Shown here: piece by piece, positions 38,166 to 47,854 of the stretch
Layout of the letters: each line of letters starts with the position of its first letter
How positions within the stretch are numbered: the stretch's first letter is position 1
Assembly: GCF_000304475.1 (NCBI RefSeq)
Contig: NC_018941.1
Location: 1,116,001-1,180,000 of the forward strand
DNA length: 64,000 bases
Reading direction: 5' to 3'
From: Kazachstania africana CBS 2517
Lineage: Eukaryota > Ascomycota > Saccharomycetes > Saccharomycetales > Saccharomycetaceae
Program-made: the position numbers and the translations under genes
The notes under the pieces: generated by a model
What the model was told of the DNA's origin: nothing
What the model saw: the letters and a program-made list of their open reading frames with translations, nothing else
Databases searched by the model: none

Positions 38166-38208
38166 ATATCTCCTTTTGGGTCAGTCCTCGAGGTGGCAAA
38201 GGAGATAT
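38166..38208. repeat. Perfect 11-bp inverted repeat, 21-nt spacer
   Basis: ATATCTCCTTT at 38166-38176 pairs with AAAGGAGATAT at 38198-38208. The spacer contains most of GGTGGCAAA, the Rpn4/PACE sequence. Confidence 0.85.
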
Positions 38209-39117
38209 GATACCGCGTCTCTTTTCCATGAGGAAATGAATCCCTTGCCTGAACCCACTTCAGTATTTTGCGTTTTCCTTCTCTTCCGAGCTTCAGAATT
38301 CGAAAGAGAACTCCGCCCGCTCTCTTCTCCGAGAATTTCGCTCGAGAAAGAGGAGGACGATGCTATTTTTGTACCACATTCAAGTGTATGCCATGCCTCA
38401 AGTAGGAAAGCTTGCCAAGAAGAAAATATGTACCATTATTTTCATGACTGCCATGTCTCTTAGAGGAGACACGCATAACGGGCCAGTGGAGGTCGAAATA
38501 GCAGCAAATACGTAAATAAATAAACAATCTTGTCGGGAAGATCTGGTCACTTTTTTGATTGCAGGGAAAAAGCAGCCCCAGATTCTAGGACTTTCCAAGC
38601 GAAACCCACCTTTTCACCTGAACCCTTACAATTTAATAGTATTCAAAAGTTGTCTTATCGCCAGTTTAGTACATTACTCCGTCTATACATGAAGCATACA
38701 CACCCCATTCAATTGCAATGTTACTCCTTATTCAATAATCGTCCTACTTGTATGTTACAAAAAAAGACTCAAGTGTAGAGCTCCTCAAAATGTGATTGAG
38801 GTACATCCCAATTTAGACAATACACAACGTAAAATTCTAAATTTACATTCCTCAATTTTCCTCTTATTGTAATACACTTCTAAATATATATTATGAAAGA
38901 CGTCCAAAAAAAAAAAGGTGTTCTATGGCACTTAAGCTAAAGATAGATTAAGCATATTCCATTACAATTCCTATAATGGAAAGGCTAGGTACCTCAAAGT
39001 GCTTTTTACGTTTTATTACCATTTTGGCATATTGGGGGCTATAATAGTGTCCCACACTCTCGTACCCCGTCTGTTACTATACCGATTTGTCAAGGAACTA
39101 GATTAGCTCAAGATCTA

Positions 39118-39223
39118 CCTTAAAATGATGTTTCAATTGTGGAATTAAGATTCTTCTTCCCTGAATAGAATTTTTCCTTGCCTAACAGTGATGATCATTT
39201 CATCCATCTCTGTCTGATTAAAC
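39118..39223 (+). ncRNA. Weak C/D-box snoRNA candidate
   Basis: Box C-like ATGATGT (39125-39131), D'-like CTGA (39161-39164), C'-like GTGATGA (39188-39194) and D CTGA (39214-39217) occur in order. They are bracketed by TTAA (39120-39123) and TTAA (39218-39221), which can pair as a terminal stem. The D'-to-C' gap (23 nt) is longer than usual and no rRNA target was tested. This may be chance in AT-rich DNA. Confidence 0.2.
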
Positions 39224-40620
39224 GACCGTTCCTGTTGCCATGTCGGACCGCAGCTTTTCAGTCTGCACATAGTGTATGATGTATTTTTAAAATGTAAGCA
39301 CAGATTCGACGATAATTTAAAAGATTCGATATTATCCTTTTAGCTTCTCTTTTAGAATGAAAAGTGAAACAATTCTGTGTTAAAACAAAATGTTGCTCAA
39401 GTCAAGTAGCTTATTGCTATGTAATAGAACAGAAGAGAAGAATTAATAACCTAACGTGTTAAAGACTTCGTAAAAATATCAGAACCTATGCAACTGTGAA
39501 AACCAGATTTCCCTAAATAAGTGATGCCATATATAGATTTCCACAAGCACTGTTAAACTCCATTTTACTTAACGACTGTATATTTATCTTGACCTTAGTT
39601 CCTTTGTAATTAATCTATCATTATCTTTGAAAAACAGCAAGCAAGATCGTCGTATTGATCACCTCTAACATTTTATTAATATAATATCTAGTTCCAAGGT
39701 CACTCATGGGTCAACCGTGCGTGTATTGGATAATAGAAAAAAGAACTGATTTGGACCAAATCAATGGGAGTGACATGAAAAGATTCAGCTATTTTAAAAC
39801 TGAGTGAATTAAATCTTATCTTTTATGGTATCTTTACATTGTCGAAATAAAATGACGGTAGTTCACACTAATTCTCATTTCATGCTCATGACTCAATTAC
39901 TAATAATAAATAATTTTGTTTCCTAACGAAGAGGCTCTATTTTGCATTCGATATTTTATTTCAATTTTTATATCTTGTTTTTGTTTATAATGTTTTCGCC
40001 CTGTATAAGCATAGCTATAAAAACTAATTTCTATAAAACGCTAGTATATAAAAAATAAATATTACACTAACTTTTACAAAATATATTAAAAGATACAGGC
40101 TTCTGACCTTAACAAAACTTCTCTACAATAGGTGACTTATAAGTCCTTTTTCGTTCAAAAGAACATGCTGAGTAGGGAACGTCGACTGGCTGCTGAAGGT
40201 ATCAACTGTAACTCATTCAATAAATGCCACGAGGCAAAGTACAAGCTGCCTTTAATGGTAAGCGAAAGTATGATTTACGGGTATATCTATTTAGATTTAC
40301 GAACGCCGAGAGACTTAATTCGCTCAAACATATATTTAATGCCTTATTGCTATATAAAGCCCGAGACTAATGACTTATTTGCCTCTAAGAACGCCTCCTA
40401 ACATAACAACCGCCCATCTCATATTTTGATCAGTAACTCAAAAAAAATAAGCACTTACCTTGCTAGAACAATATTACCTGAAAGACTATACATTTTTTCT
40501 TGTTTCATAGGTTCCTTTTTGTTCATGCAAGTAAGTGTTGTATAGAATGAAAAACGAAAATTCTAAGTGATAGTGTACTAATTAAAAAATAATAATTTTT
40601 ATGATATTTATCTAAAATAT

Positions 40621-43600
40621 TTAAGCATCCTTGTTAGTCAAACCTGCTTCATTACATAGAGAATAAAATAATGATTCTGGCTTGGCCAATAATTCGTCAG
40701 GGGTGTCGAATTCTACAATTTCACCCTTATCTAACACTATAATTCTGTCACTATCCATGATCGTATTTAATCTATGAGCAATAGTTAAAATGGTTCTATC
40801 CTTAAATGCTGTACGAATGGTTTCTTGAACGATCTTATCGGTCTCAACATCGACAGCAGCTGTAGCTTCATCTAAAACCAAAATCTTTGAAGGAATTAAT
40901 AAAGCTCTAGCTAAACACATTAATTGTCTTTGACCAACACTTAAATTACTACCGCCTTCAGTCAATTGAACATCTAAACCATCAGCTCCCATTGAAAGAA
41001 CGTGTTCCTTCAAATGTGATAATTCTAAAACTCTCCATATTTCTTCATCTGTAAATAGATTGGTAGGATCGATATTTTCTCTAAGTGTACCCTCGAAAAC
41101 TTGAGAATCCTGAGGAATAATAGATAATTTGTGTCTTAGATCGTACAGGCCAATTTCGTTGATAGGAATTCCATCAATGATAATATTACCAGCAGTAGCT
41201 TCAATAATTCTGAATAATGCTAAGGTTAATGAAGATTTACCTGCACCAGTCCTACCTACAATACCAACCTTCTCTGTTGGTCTAATGTGGACATTAATAT
41301 TTTTCAACACTAAATCCAATTCAGGTCTATAACGAGTAGAATAGTTTTCAAACTTGATATCACCTTCAGTTGGCCACATTTCGTCTGGTCTCTTTTCTTC
41401 AACAATTCTTGGGGCTTCACTTTCTAATTGGGCATATTCTTTAACACGTTCCACTGAAACAATATTTGTCTCGACTTCAACAGTCATTCTAACAATCCAA
41501 TTCAAAGTTTGTGTAATTTGTAAAGCATAACTCAAGGATAGACCAACCATACCAGGTGTTAAAGTACCTTCTTTCAATCTAAATATGGATAACGTAGCCG
41601 CTCCTAAAATAATAATAGAACCAATGAGCTCCAGTCTGAAGGCCAACCAACGATTAGCATTGATACTTGGGTAGAATGCGCTCATATTGTTATCGACACG
41701 ACATTGATTGATATGACCAAATCTCTTTTCCTGGTTATAGCCTCTAATCGTAGTAATACCACCTAACGTTTCTTGGAAATGAGAGTAAACTGGAGAACGA
41801 GTGATGGAATCCAAACGACGTAATTCTCTAGAGGTTCTTAAGTAATACTGTTGATAGTAAATGTAAAAGACACCTAAAGGAATGATAACGAAAATAAATT
41901 GCCAGGTCGTAGCACAAATAACAGCCATAACAAAGACCACCTTGACGGCATTAACGAAAAACTGTGAAAAGGTTCTACCTAGAATCGAGTCAATCTTGTA
42001 GATATCATTAGAAAACCTATTCAATATACGGCCAATTGGTGTAGTTTCGAAAAATGACATGGGTGCCTTTAAAACAGCATCTGTCATCAAATCGTGTAGA
42101 TACCTGGAACCTCTAATCGTACAGAAAACCCATAAGATGACTGTCTGGATCAAAGTAGACAAAGCTGACCCAAAACCTAAGGCAAAGTAGATGAATAGAT
42201 AATGAATAGCGTTAGGATTAGAGCCCCTTTCTGTGTTAATTTCAGACCAATGCTTTAACCATACGTTGCCCATAACAGAAAGGAACATTGAAACGACAAT
42301 AAAGAATATAAAAATAAGAACATTTCTAGGCTTACATGCTTTAGCATATTCCCAATAAATGTTCCATTTAACTTTACCTATTTCACGATGTTCCCTTCTT
42401 TCAATGTTTTCTTCAGAGTCGAAACCAATACTACGTAATGTAGCTGCACTTGCTCTTCTCAAACTATGCATATCGGTATTCGTTAATCCCATCTCCCCAA
42501 TTTTTTGTAATGCTTCTAATTCATCTTCGACAGGAATGGTTTGTTCGCGAGATGACTCAGTAACAGTCGAAAGAGAAGTAGAAGAACCCTTAGATTTATT
42601 TTCCTTTCTACCATATTCTTTAATTAATTTGAATAATGGAGAATCTTCATCACTGTTAACTTCTTCATAGCTACCCTGTTGAACAATTTCACCATTTTCT
42701 AACAATGTAATTGAGTCAGCGATTGATAAAACGGATATTTTATTTGTACATAAAACTTTAGTCTTAGAGTGCAATAAACCAGTTGGACCTAAAACATGCT
42801 CAACCAAATGTTTTGAAACATGTTCGTCAACAGCAGCTAAAGGATCATCTAATAGATATGTGTCAGCTCTAGAATAAACGGCTCTGGCTAATGATAAACG
42901 AGCTTTTTGACCACCTGAAAGTGAGATACCCTTTTCACCAACTAATGTTTGATCACCGTCAACTAAGATACCCAAATCAATTGTCAAAGCACATGCCTTT
43001 ATGGTCTTTTCATAAAATTCCTGATCGTACTTATGCCCAAATAAAATATTTTCTTTCACGGTACCATTCATAATCCATGGAACTTGGGAGACATAAGCAA
43101 CATTACCATGAACAGTTGCGAAACCTTTGACTCTGAATAAATCACCTAGAATACTTTGAATCAAGGCACTCTTACCACTACCGACTTTACCTACAATACA
43201 GGTTAAATCACCCTTTTTAGCTTGAAAATTGATATTCTTTAAGGCAACCTTATACTCTGGCTTACGCTTCCACAAAAATGTTGCATTATCACCAAGATTT
43301 ATGGCAACATCGCCTTTATTTTCAACCTTTGGTAATCTCTGGATGGAATCCTTTTGTAATTCTTCATTAGTCAAGAAAGAAAATAATCTATTGACAGAAA
43401 CGGAGGCTTCAACAAAGGAAGTAATAACATTTGGAACAACCATCAGTGGAAAAGATAATAAATTGAAAAGAGTCAAAGCTGGGAATACAAGATCAGTAGT
43501 TAATGGTTTATTTTCGGTATAAACGAAAACAGCGAATGTAGCGCATGAGACTAAGAATGGAACAATATTAAATTGAAAACTGGTAACTGCCATGTAACAA

Positions 43601-45174
43601 CCTAGTTTGGTTAGGTTATGCAATTCTTTATCATTTCTAACATGGTTTAACTTGGTTTGGTAAGGTACTTCCCAGGCATATAATTTTAAGGACTTTATAT
43701 TATTTAGAATTTCACTTATGACACCTGTTCTTTCATCCTTAAATTGCATTTGTTGTTTTTGGAGTTTTCTTTGAATTCTGACCAAGTATGAATTTAAGAA
43801 GATCATGAATACCAAAATGATGAAACCAACCCACATTGAATGACCTAAAAGCTTATACAAAGAAAAAAGACAGATGAAGATTTGGAATGGACCTGACCAT
43901 AAGATATTCAAGAATTGCATTAAATCTTGTAATTTTTGAACATCAACACTCATTAGATTCACAATATCACCTGTGGAGGATTGTGCTGAAGCCTCATTAG
44001 AAAGAACCAACGATTTTTGGTATATAAGGGAGGTTAAAGCGCTCTTGATATTCATACCGGTATTGAAAGCATTTAAGAAGTATTGATGTAGCACACATGT
44101 TTGAATGAAACCAACAAAGAACATAGCAATTGCAATGGAAAAACCCTTAGAAATAGGTAATTGCTGCTCCGTAATGCTGTAGAAAGTATTTTCTTTTCTT
44201 TCCTTGTTGTAATCTGTGACATATTTGATTAAAATACGCAATAACTGTGGCTGAGTAAAAGCTAAAATATCATGAAGCATCTTAAAACACCCAGCTAATA
44301 ACATTTTTGAACCAAATGTAACGGTTAGAGCCCATGATAACGATGGGTTAGTCTTAGTCTTAATTTGCTTTTCCCAGTTCTCGTTTAATCTATCAGCGAC
44401 ATCTGCACTATTGAAATTTTCTGGTAATTTATATAAATCTTCTTCCATTAAGAATTTTTCGTAACCAGTTTTCATTAATTCTGACATCCAAGTGAAAGAA
44501 ATTCTTGAGAAGACATTGGCTGAATCGTATGGGTTTGGCTTTCTTCTTGAAAAATGTTCTTGAATTTCTTGATATGGTTTCATTGGTTTCTTAGGTAAAG
44601 CTTCCAAGAATAGGATAGAAACTGATATAATACTTTGAAATAATGTCAATACAAAGACGTTATGACCAAATGGCCATTGATTTTCATAAACATTTCTTAT
44701 AATGAAGTTGATAGTCTTTGAAATGTTACCGAAAGATTCGAATAACCAGTAGAAAAGTACAATACCATTAGCTACTTTACATCTATGATATTCTACCCAA
44801 TGCAAACATAGCACAACGAATAGAGATAATAAAGTTAAAGTGAACTGTGAAATAACGGTAACATCCTCATGTTTATGATGGGGTAAAATTAAAGCTGCCC
44901 ATGCAGTGAAAAATATCTGTAATAGTACTAAGGTAATTCTTGAGACAATAATCCAATTTCGTCTATATTTTATACCAGGGTGCTTCATAGTAGAAAGTCT
45001 AATTAAATCTCTGGTACCAAAAATCAGCATGAAGACTGCTGACAATGTCAGGATAACACCATCTATGAAACATTGAGTGAAGTCACCGTAGTACGACAAT
45101 GGACCAAACCCTTCGCTTGACTCACAAAGTATGCAGGTCCATGATGAACTGTTCGATACCGTTACCATCGCCAT
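40621..45174 (-). CDS. YCF1: Ycf1-type vacuolar glutathione-conjugate ABC transporter
   Basis: 1517 residues from the ATG at 45174 (frame open upstream without ATG); S. cerevisiae Ycf1 (YDR135C) has 1515. It is a full-length ABCC pump with N-terminal TMD0, which moves glutathione conjugates, cadmium-bis-glutathione and other xenobiotics into the vacuole. The TMD0 and the block EGFGPLSYYGDFTQCFIDGV match S. cerevisiae. NBD1 has Walker A GKVGSGKSAL (about 660) and signature LSGGQKARLSLARA. The regulatory linker keeps the phosphosite motif SLRRASAATLRS (near 905). NBD2 has GRTGAGKSSL (about 1305) and LSVGQRQLMCLARA. It ends ..SLCNEAGLTNKDA. A Yap1-type site lies upstream. It is divergent from RGP1, as YDR135C and YDR137W are. 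Confidence 0.96.
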   Translation of the reverse strand: MAMVTVSNSSSWTCILCESSEGFGPLSYYGDFTQCFIDGVILTLSAVFMLIFGTRDLIRLSTMKHPGIKYRRNWIIVSRITLVLLQIFFTAWAALILPHHKHEDVTVISQFTLTLLSLFVVLCLHWVEYHRCKVANGIVLFYWLFESFGNISKTINFIIRNVYENQWPFGHNVFVLTLFQSIISVSILFLEALPKKPMKPYQEIQEHFSRRKPNPYDSANVFSRISFTWMSELMKTGYEKFLMEEDLYKLPENFNSADVADRLNENWEKQIKTKTNPSLSWALTVTFGSKMLLAGCFKMLHDILAFTQPQLLRILIKYVTDYNKERKENTFYSITEQQLPISKGFSIAIAMFFVGFIQTCVLHQYFLNAFNTGMNIKSALTSLIYQKSLVLSNEASAQSSTGDIVNLMSVDVQKLQDLMQFLNILWSGPFQIFICLFSLYKLLGHSMWVGFIILVFMIFLNSYLVRIQRKLQKQQMQFKDERTGVISEILNNIKSLKLYAWEVPYQTKLNHVRNDKELHNLTKLGCYMAVTSFQFNIVPFLVSCATFAVFVYTENKPLTTDLVFPALTLFNLLSFPLMVVPNVITSFVEASVSVNRLFSFLTNEELQKDSIQRLPKVENKGDVAINLGDNATFLWKRKPEYKVALKNINFQAKKGDLTCIVGKVGSGKSALIQSILGDLFRVKGFATVHGNVAYVSQVPWIMNGTVKENILFGHKYDQEFYEKTIKACALTIDLGILVDGDQTLVGEKGISLSGGQKARLSLARAVYSRADTYLLDDPLAAVDEHVSKHLVEHVLGPTGLLHSKTKVLCTNKISVLSIADSITLLENGEIVQQGSYEEVNSDEDSPLFKLIKEYGRKENKSKGSSTSLSTVTESSREQTIPVEDELEALQKIGEMGLTNTDMHSLRRASAATLRSIGFDSEENIERREHREIGKVKWNIYWEYAKACKPRNVLIFIFFIVVSMFLSVMGNVWLKHWSEINTERGSNPNAIHYLFIYFALGFGSALSTLIQTVILWVFCTIRGSRYLHDLMTDAVLKAPMSFFETTPIGRILNRFSNDIYKIDSILGRTFSQFFVNAVKVVFVMAVICATTWQFIFVIIPLGVFYIYYQQYYLRTSRELRRLDSITRSPVYSHFQETLGGITTIRGYNQEKRFGHINQCRVDNNMSAFYPSINANRWLAFRLELIGSIIILGAATLSIFRLKEGTLTPGMVGLSLSYALQITQTLNWIVRMTVEVETNIVSVERVKEYAQLESEAPRIVEEKRPDEMWPTEGDIKFENYSTRYRPELDLVLKNINVHIRPTEKVGIVGRTGAGKSSLTLALFRIIEATAGNIIIDGIPINEIGLYDLRHKLSIIPQDSQVFEGTLRENIDPTNLFTDEEIWRVLELSHLKEHVLSMGADGLDVQLTEGGSNLSVGQRQLMCLARALLIPSKILVLDEATAAVDVETDKIVQETIRTAFKDRTILTIAHRLNTIMDSDRIIVLDKGEIVEFDTPDELLAKPESLFYSLCNEAGLTNKDA

Positions 45175-45702
45175 TGTACGAAAAGCCCAATAATAAGTGC
45201 AATATATCAACGGAAATTAGCTGGCAAAGCGTATCTTGCTTAAATAGTAAATATTGCCACTGAATCTTCGAAATTTTAAAACTATTATTATTAGTAAGCT
45301 ACCTATCACACCTAAGAAATGGAAAATGAGTGCTATATAAAATTTCGTGAAAAAATTAGATGACGTTAAACAGAATTGAGTGCTATTACCCGGAACTAAC
45401 TTTTATTACTGTTAATTTGGGAGATTTTAGCGTGCAGTAAGCAGTGTTGCTACGATATCAACGGTCGGTTCATTTCAAGAGAGTTTAGTAGTTGTATTTG
45501 AAGGGAACTGCGGGTATCAGATAGTTCGAATCTCTCAATTTTTGAGTGTCTAAAATTACAACAAAAAAGCGGGATTCCATTGAAAGCTGGGAAATATATT
45601 ATCACTGAACAACACTTCCAACTCAGGGGAAGGGGAGAGCACAATTGTAGCCGTGTACATAGCAGCGAATCTTCTACTACAATCACGAATATAACATACG
45701 AG
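45175..45702. other. Divergent promoter region YCF1/RGP1
   Basis: 528 bp shared by two divergent genes. It contains the Yap1-type motif at 45291-45297. The RGP1 frame is open for 41 codons upstream of its ATG without an ATG of its own, which I treat as non-coding. Confidence 0.6.
45291..45297. promoter_or_regulatory. Yap1-type site upstream of YCF1
   Basis: TTAGTAA (TTACTAA on the minus strand), a recognised Yap1 element, 117 bp upstream of the YCF1 ATG. Yap1 control of YCF1 in the response to oxidants and cadmium is established in S. cerevisiae. The surrounding AT-richness makes a chance match possible. Confidence 0.4.
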
Positions 45703-47634
45703 ATGCACAACCATAGAATTGATTCGTTCCTGATATCAGAGAATGTCAAATTGGAAATCGTTCATGAATCAAATCCTTATTTTGCCGGTGAACACATCTC
45801 TATGGTGTTCAGATTGAAACATCTGGGATTGCAAAAGGAATATGATATTTTAACGGATAAGATTAGTAAGATACATCAAAAACTTGAAGAACAATTTGAA
45901 AATGCAAAACAAGTGGATCAAGAAGCCAACGACAATATTACCGCCTCCGGCGAAAGATGGTCAATGAAATCTCTATTCAATGCGTTCAGGAAGGACCTTG
46001 TTGATCCAAGTGAGAAACTCAAAGTTGATGAGCAGCTAGCCAATGATCAAGAGTATATGTCCCACATCACTAAGCAACTTCAATATCATAAACCCGTGAA
46101 TTTGATATCTGGCTACGTCCAAATTTCAGGAACTTTCCAGTACAATGCAAGTATCATTGATGATACAAAATTTTCAAATGATGAAACTAAGATAGTGGGT
46201 GTAAATAGTAGCATGCGAACGGAATTCACGAATCATGCGAAAAATAAGGAAACTATTGCCTATTTTCAATCCAATTTTGAGTCAGTTACTTCTGGCCTCA
46301 TGAAGAAAAATCAAATAGACGGCAATGGAGGTTTAAGAAATAATACTATAGCTGTATTAGATTCAGCAAATTTTCAAGATTCTGAATATAAATCAATTCC
46401 AATACTATTAATACCCCAATCATTATTATTCTCAGAAATAACTTTACAACCCGGTGAAACGAAAATATTTCATTACAAATCATCAAAACTCCCCGAAGAT
46501 CTGGTTCCAACTTATAGAGTTTCAGATAATTTTTCCATCAATTATAACATGTCATTTGGTGTTAGTAAAGTAATATCAAATACTATTGTGCCATCAACAA
46601 TTGGGGTTCCTATCTATATTTCTCCGTACGTGACAAAAAATGGATTTCAATACAATTTTCAAGTAGACAAACCTCCAGTTATCCTTTCAAGTGCTACAAT
46701 AAAAGAATTAAAGAAATCCACCGGAGCAATGAAACGTTCTGTATCAGTATCATCCGCAATAACATTTCCCCGTAGAAAAAGTTCCACAACAGCTAATTTT
46801 CAAAAAGAATCCACTGAAAAGATTGAATTTCTGAAGAAAAATTTCATAAAATTGATTGAATCGAATGAAAATGAAGCTAAAGATGTTGATGAACTAATCG
46901 AGCTACAGGTAGCAGAACAATTTCCAAAACTAGATGAGCTTTCTGATAATGAGTATTCAGTAAGCTCAGTAAATCTCAACAAAAGCAACAGATCAACTAG
47001 GCGGAATGTTAAATTATTGAGGGAAACGGTGACAGTCTCTTCACCTGAGGAGACTCCAGGTACAGGGACAAATATGGCTTCACAAATAGCAAACTTACAA
47101 AAACGCTACATTATAAATAGAAACGGTCAGTTTTTAGCCAAGATATCGTTTTCAAAATTATTTTACACTACTGCTGAAGACATTAGCCTAGTAATTCATC
47201 TTGATAACGATGCGTCGTCCCAATTGAAAGTTAGTGCAATCAATGCCAATTTGGAATCTATGGAGCTAATCAATCCAAAAGCTGCAATTGATCCGAGTGA
47301 AGATATTGTAATAAAGCCAAAAACGCACATCATATCCGAATTTCATGTTACATGCTTTGACGACTCGACATCCATACCGTTGAAGCTTACAACACCAAAG
47401 AGTCCACTGAACCAACTCCCAAGTCAATTTAAAACGAACATATTTCAGTTGAGATGGATAATCAATTTAAAGCTCATCCTGATTTCCAAGACTGACCATA
47501 CCAATCTGTTTCAATTTTATGAAGACCAGAAGGGGACTTTATTCCATTCTATTGAAAACCTAGAAGGCGAAGAATTCACCTGTCGGATCCCCGTCACTCT
47601 CCTTCCTCCAACAGAAAGTTTTGGTGGTTGGTAG
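45703..47634 (+). CDS. RGP1: Rgp1, Ric1 partner in Golgi Rab exchange factor
   Basis: 643 residues from the ATG at 45703 (MHNHRIDSFLISENVKLEIV); S. cerevisiae Rgp1 (YDR137W) has 663. Rgp1 and Ric1 together form the exchange factor for the Rab Ypt6 at the Golgi, needed for endosome-to-Golgi retrieval. The protein is of the arrestin-like Rgp1 family: ISENVKLEIVHESNPYFAGE at the start, a central conserved part (ITLQPGETKIFHYKSSKLPE..LVPTYRVSDNFSINYNMSFG), and a C-terminal arrestin-like lobe ending LLPPTESFGGW. Ser/Glu-rich linkers lie around residues 370-470. Position between YCF1 and HPR1 is as in S. cerevisiae. Confidence 0.88.
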   Translation: MHNHRIDSFLISENVKLEIVHESNPYFAGEHISMVFRLKHLGLQKEYDILTDKISKIHQKLEEQFENAKQVDQEANDNITASGERWSMKSLFNAFRKDLVDPSEKLKVDEQLANDQEYMSHITKQLQYHKPVNLISGYVQISGTFQYNASIIDDTKFSNDETKIVGVNSSMRTEFTNHAKNKETIAYFQSNFESVTSGLMKKNQIDGNGGLRNNTIAVLDSANFQDSEYKSIPILLIPQSLLFSEITLQPGETKIFHYKSSKLPEDLVPTYRVSDNFSINYNMSFGVSKVISNTIVPSTIGVPIYISPYVTKNGFQYNFQVDKPPVILSSATIKELKKSTGAMKRSVSVSSAITFPRRKSSTTANFQKESTEKIEFLKKNFIKLIESNENEAKDVDELIELQVAEQFPKLDELSDNEYSVSSVNLNKSNRSTRRNVKLLRETVTVSSPEETPGTGTNMASQIANLQKRYIINRNGQFLAKISFSKLFYTTAEDISLVIHLDNDASSQLKVSAINANLESMELINPKAAIDPSEDIVIKPKTHIISEFHVTCFDDSTSIPLKLTTPKSPLNQLPSQFKTNIFQLRWIINLKLILISKTDHTNLFQFYEDQKGTLFHSIENLEGEEFTCRIPVTLLPPTESFGGW

Positions 47635-47854
47635 TACACGACGTTAAACGATATACACACATATAGATATAAATCTTGTACCTTTTTTAGCTAACTACTT
47701 GGGAATTATCAAAGGCTATGCGACATAAACGTTTTTCCAATTAATACGAAATTCTCGAAAATGAAAAAAATATATACATATTATTGAAACTAGCATTCAC
47801 TTTCAATGACAGAGTCAGAAAGATAAGAGGGTGAGCCCAAAATCAATTCAAATT

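Larger units (their letters stand above)
37295..40620. other. 3.3-kb non-coding stretch upstream of the CCW12-like gene
   Basis: This runs between the start of the CCW12-like gene and the 3' end of YCF1, both minus strand. Many short ORFs overlap on both strands, none with a family I recognise. The first 1.3 kb (to about 38640) is less AT-rich and holds perfect inverted repeats at 37777-37797, 38093-38122, 38166-38208 and 38454-38471; another lies at 38957-38981. GGTGGCAAA (38192-38200), a perfect Rpn4 site, overlaps one arm. A C/D-snoRNA-like arrangement lies at 39118-39223. The last 1.4 kb is very AT-rich. Part is surely the promoter of an abundant mRNA, but 3.3 kb is long for that. Confidence 0.6.

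Noticed and set aside
37618..38778. Many 60-105-codon ORFs on both strands
   Set aside because: They overlap one another in several frames, most lack clear ATG context, and none has a family. They reflect a less AT-rich stretch with few stops.
40132..40401. 89-codon ORF near YCF1 3' end (78 codons from its first ATG at 40165)
   Set aside because: It begins with GTG, has no recognisable family and no conserved motif, and lies in a long AT-rich gap. It could be real but nothing supports it.
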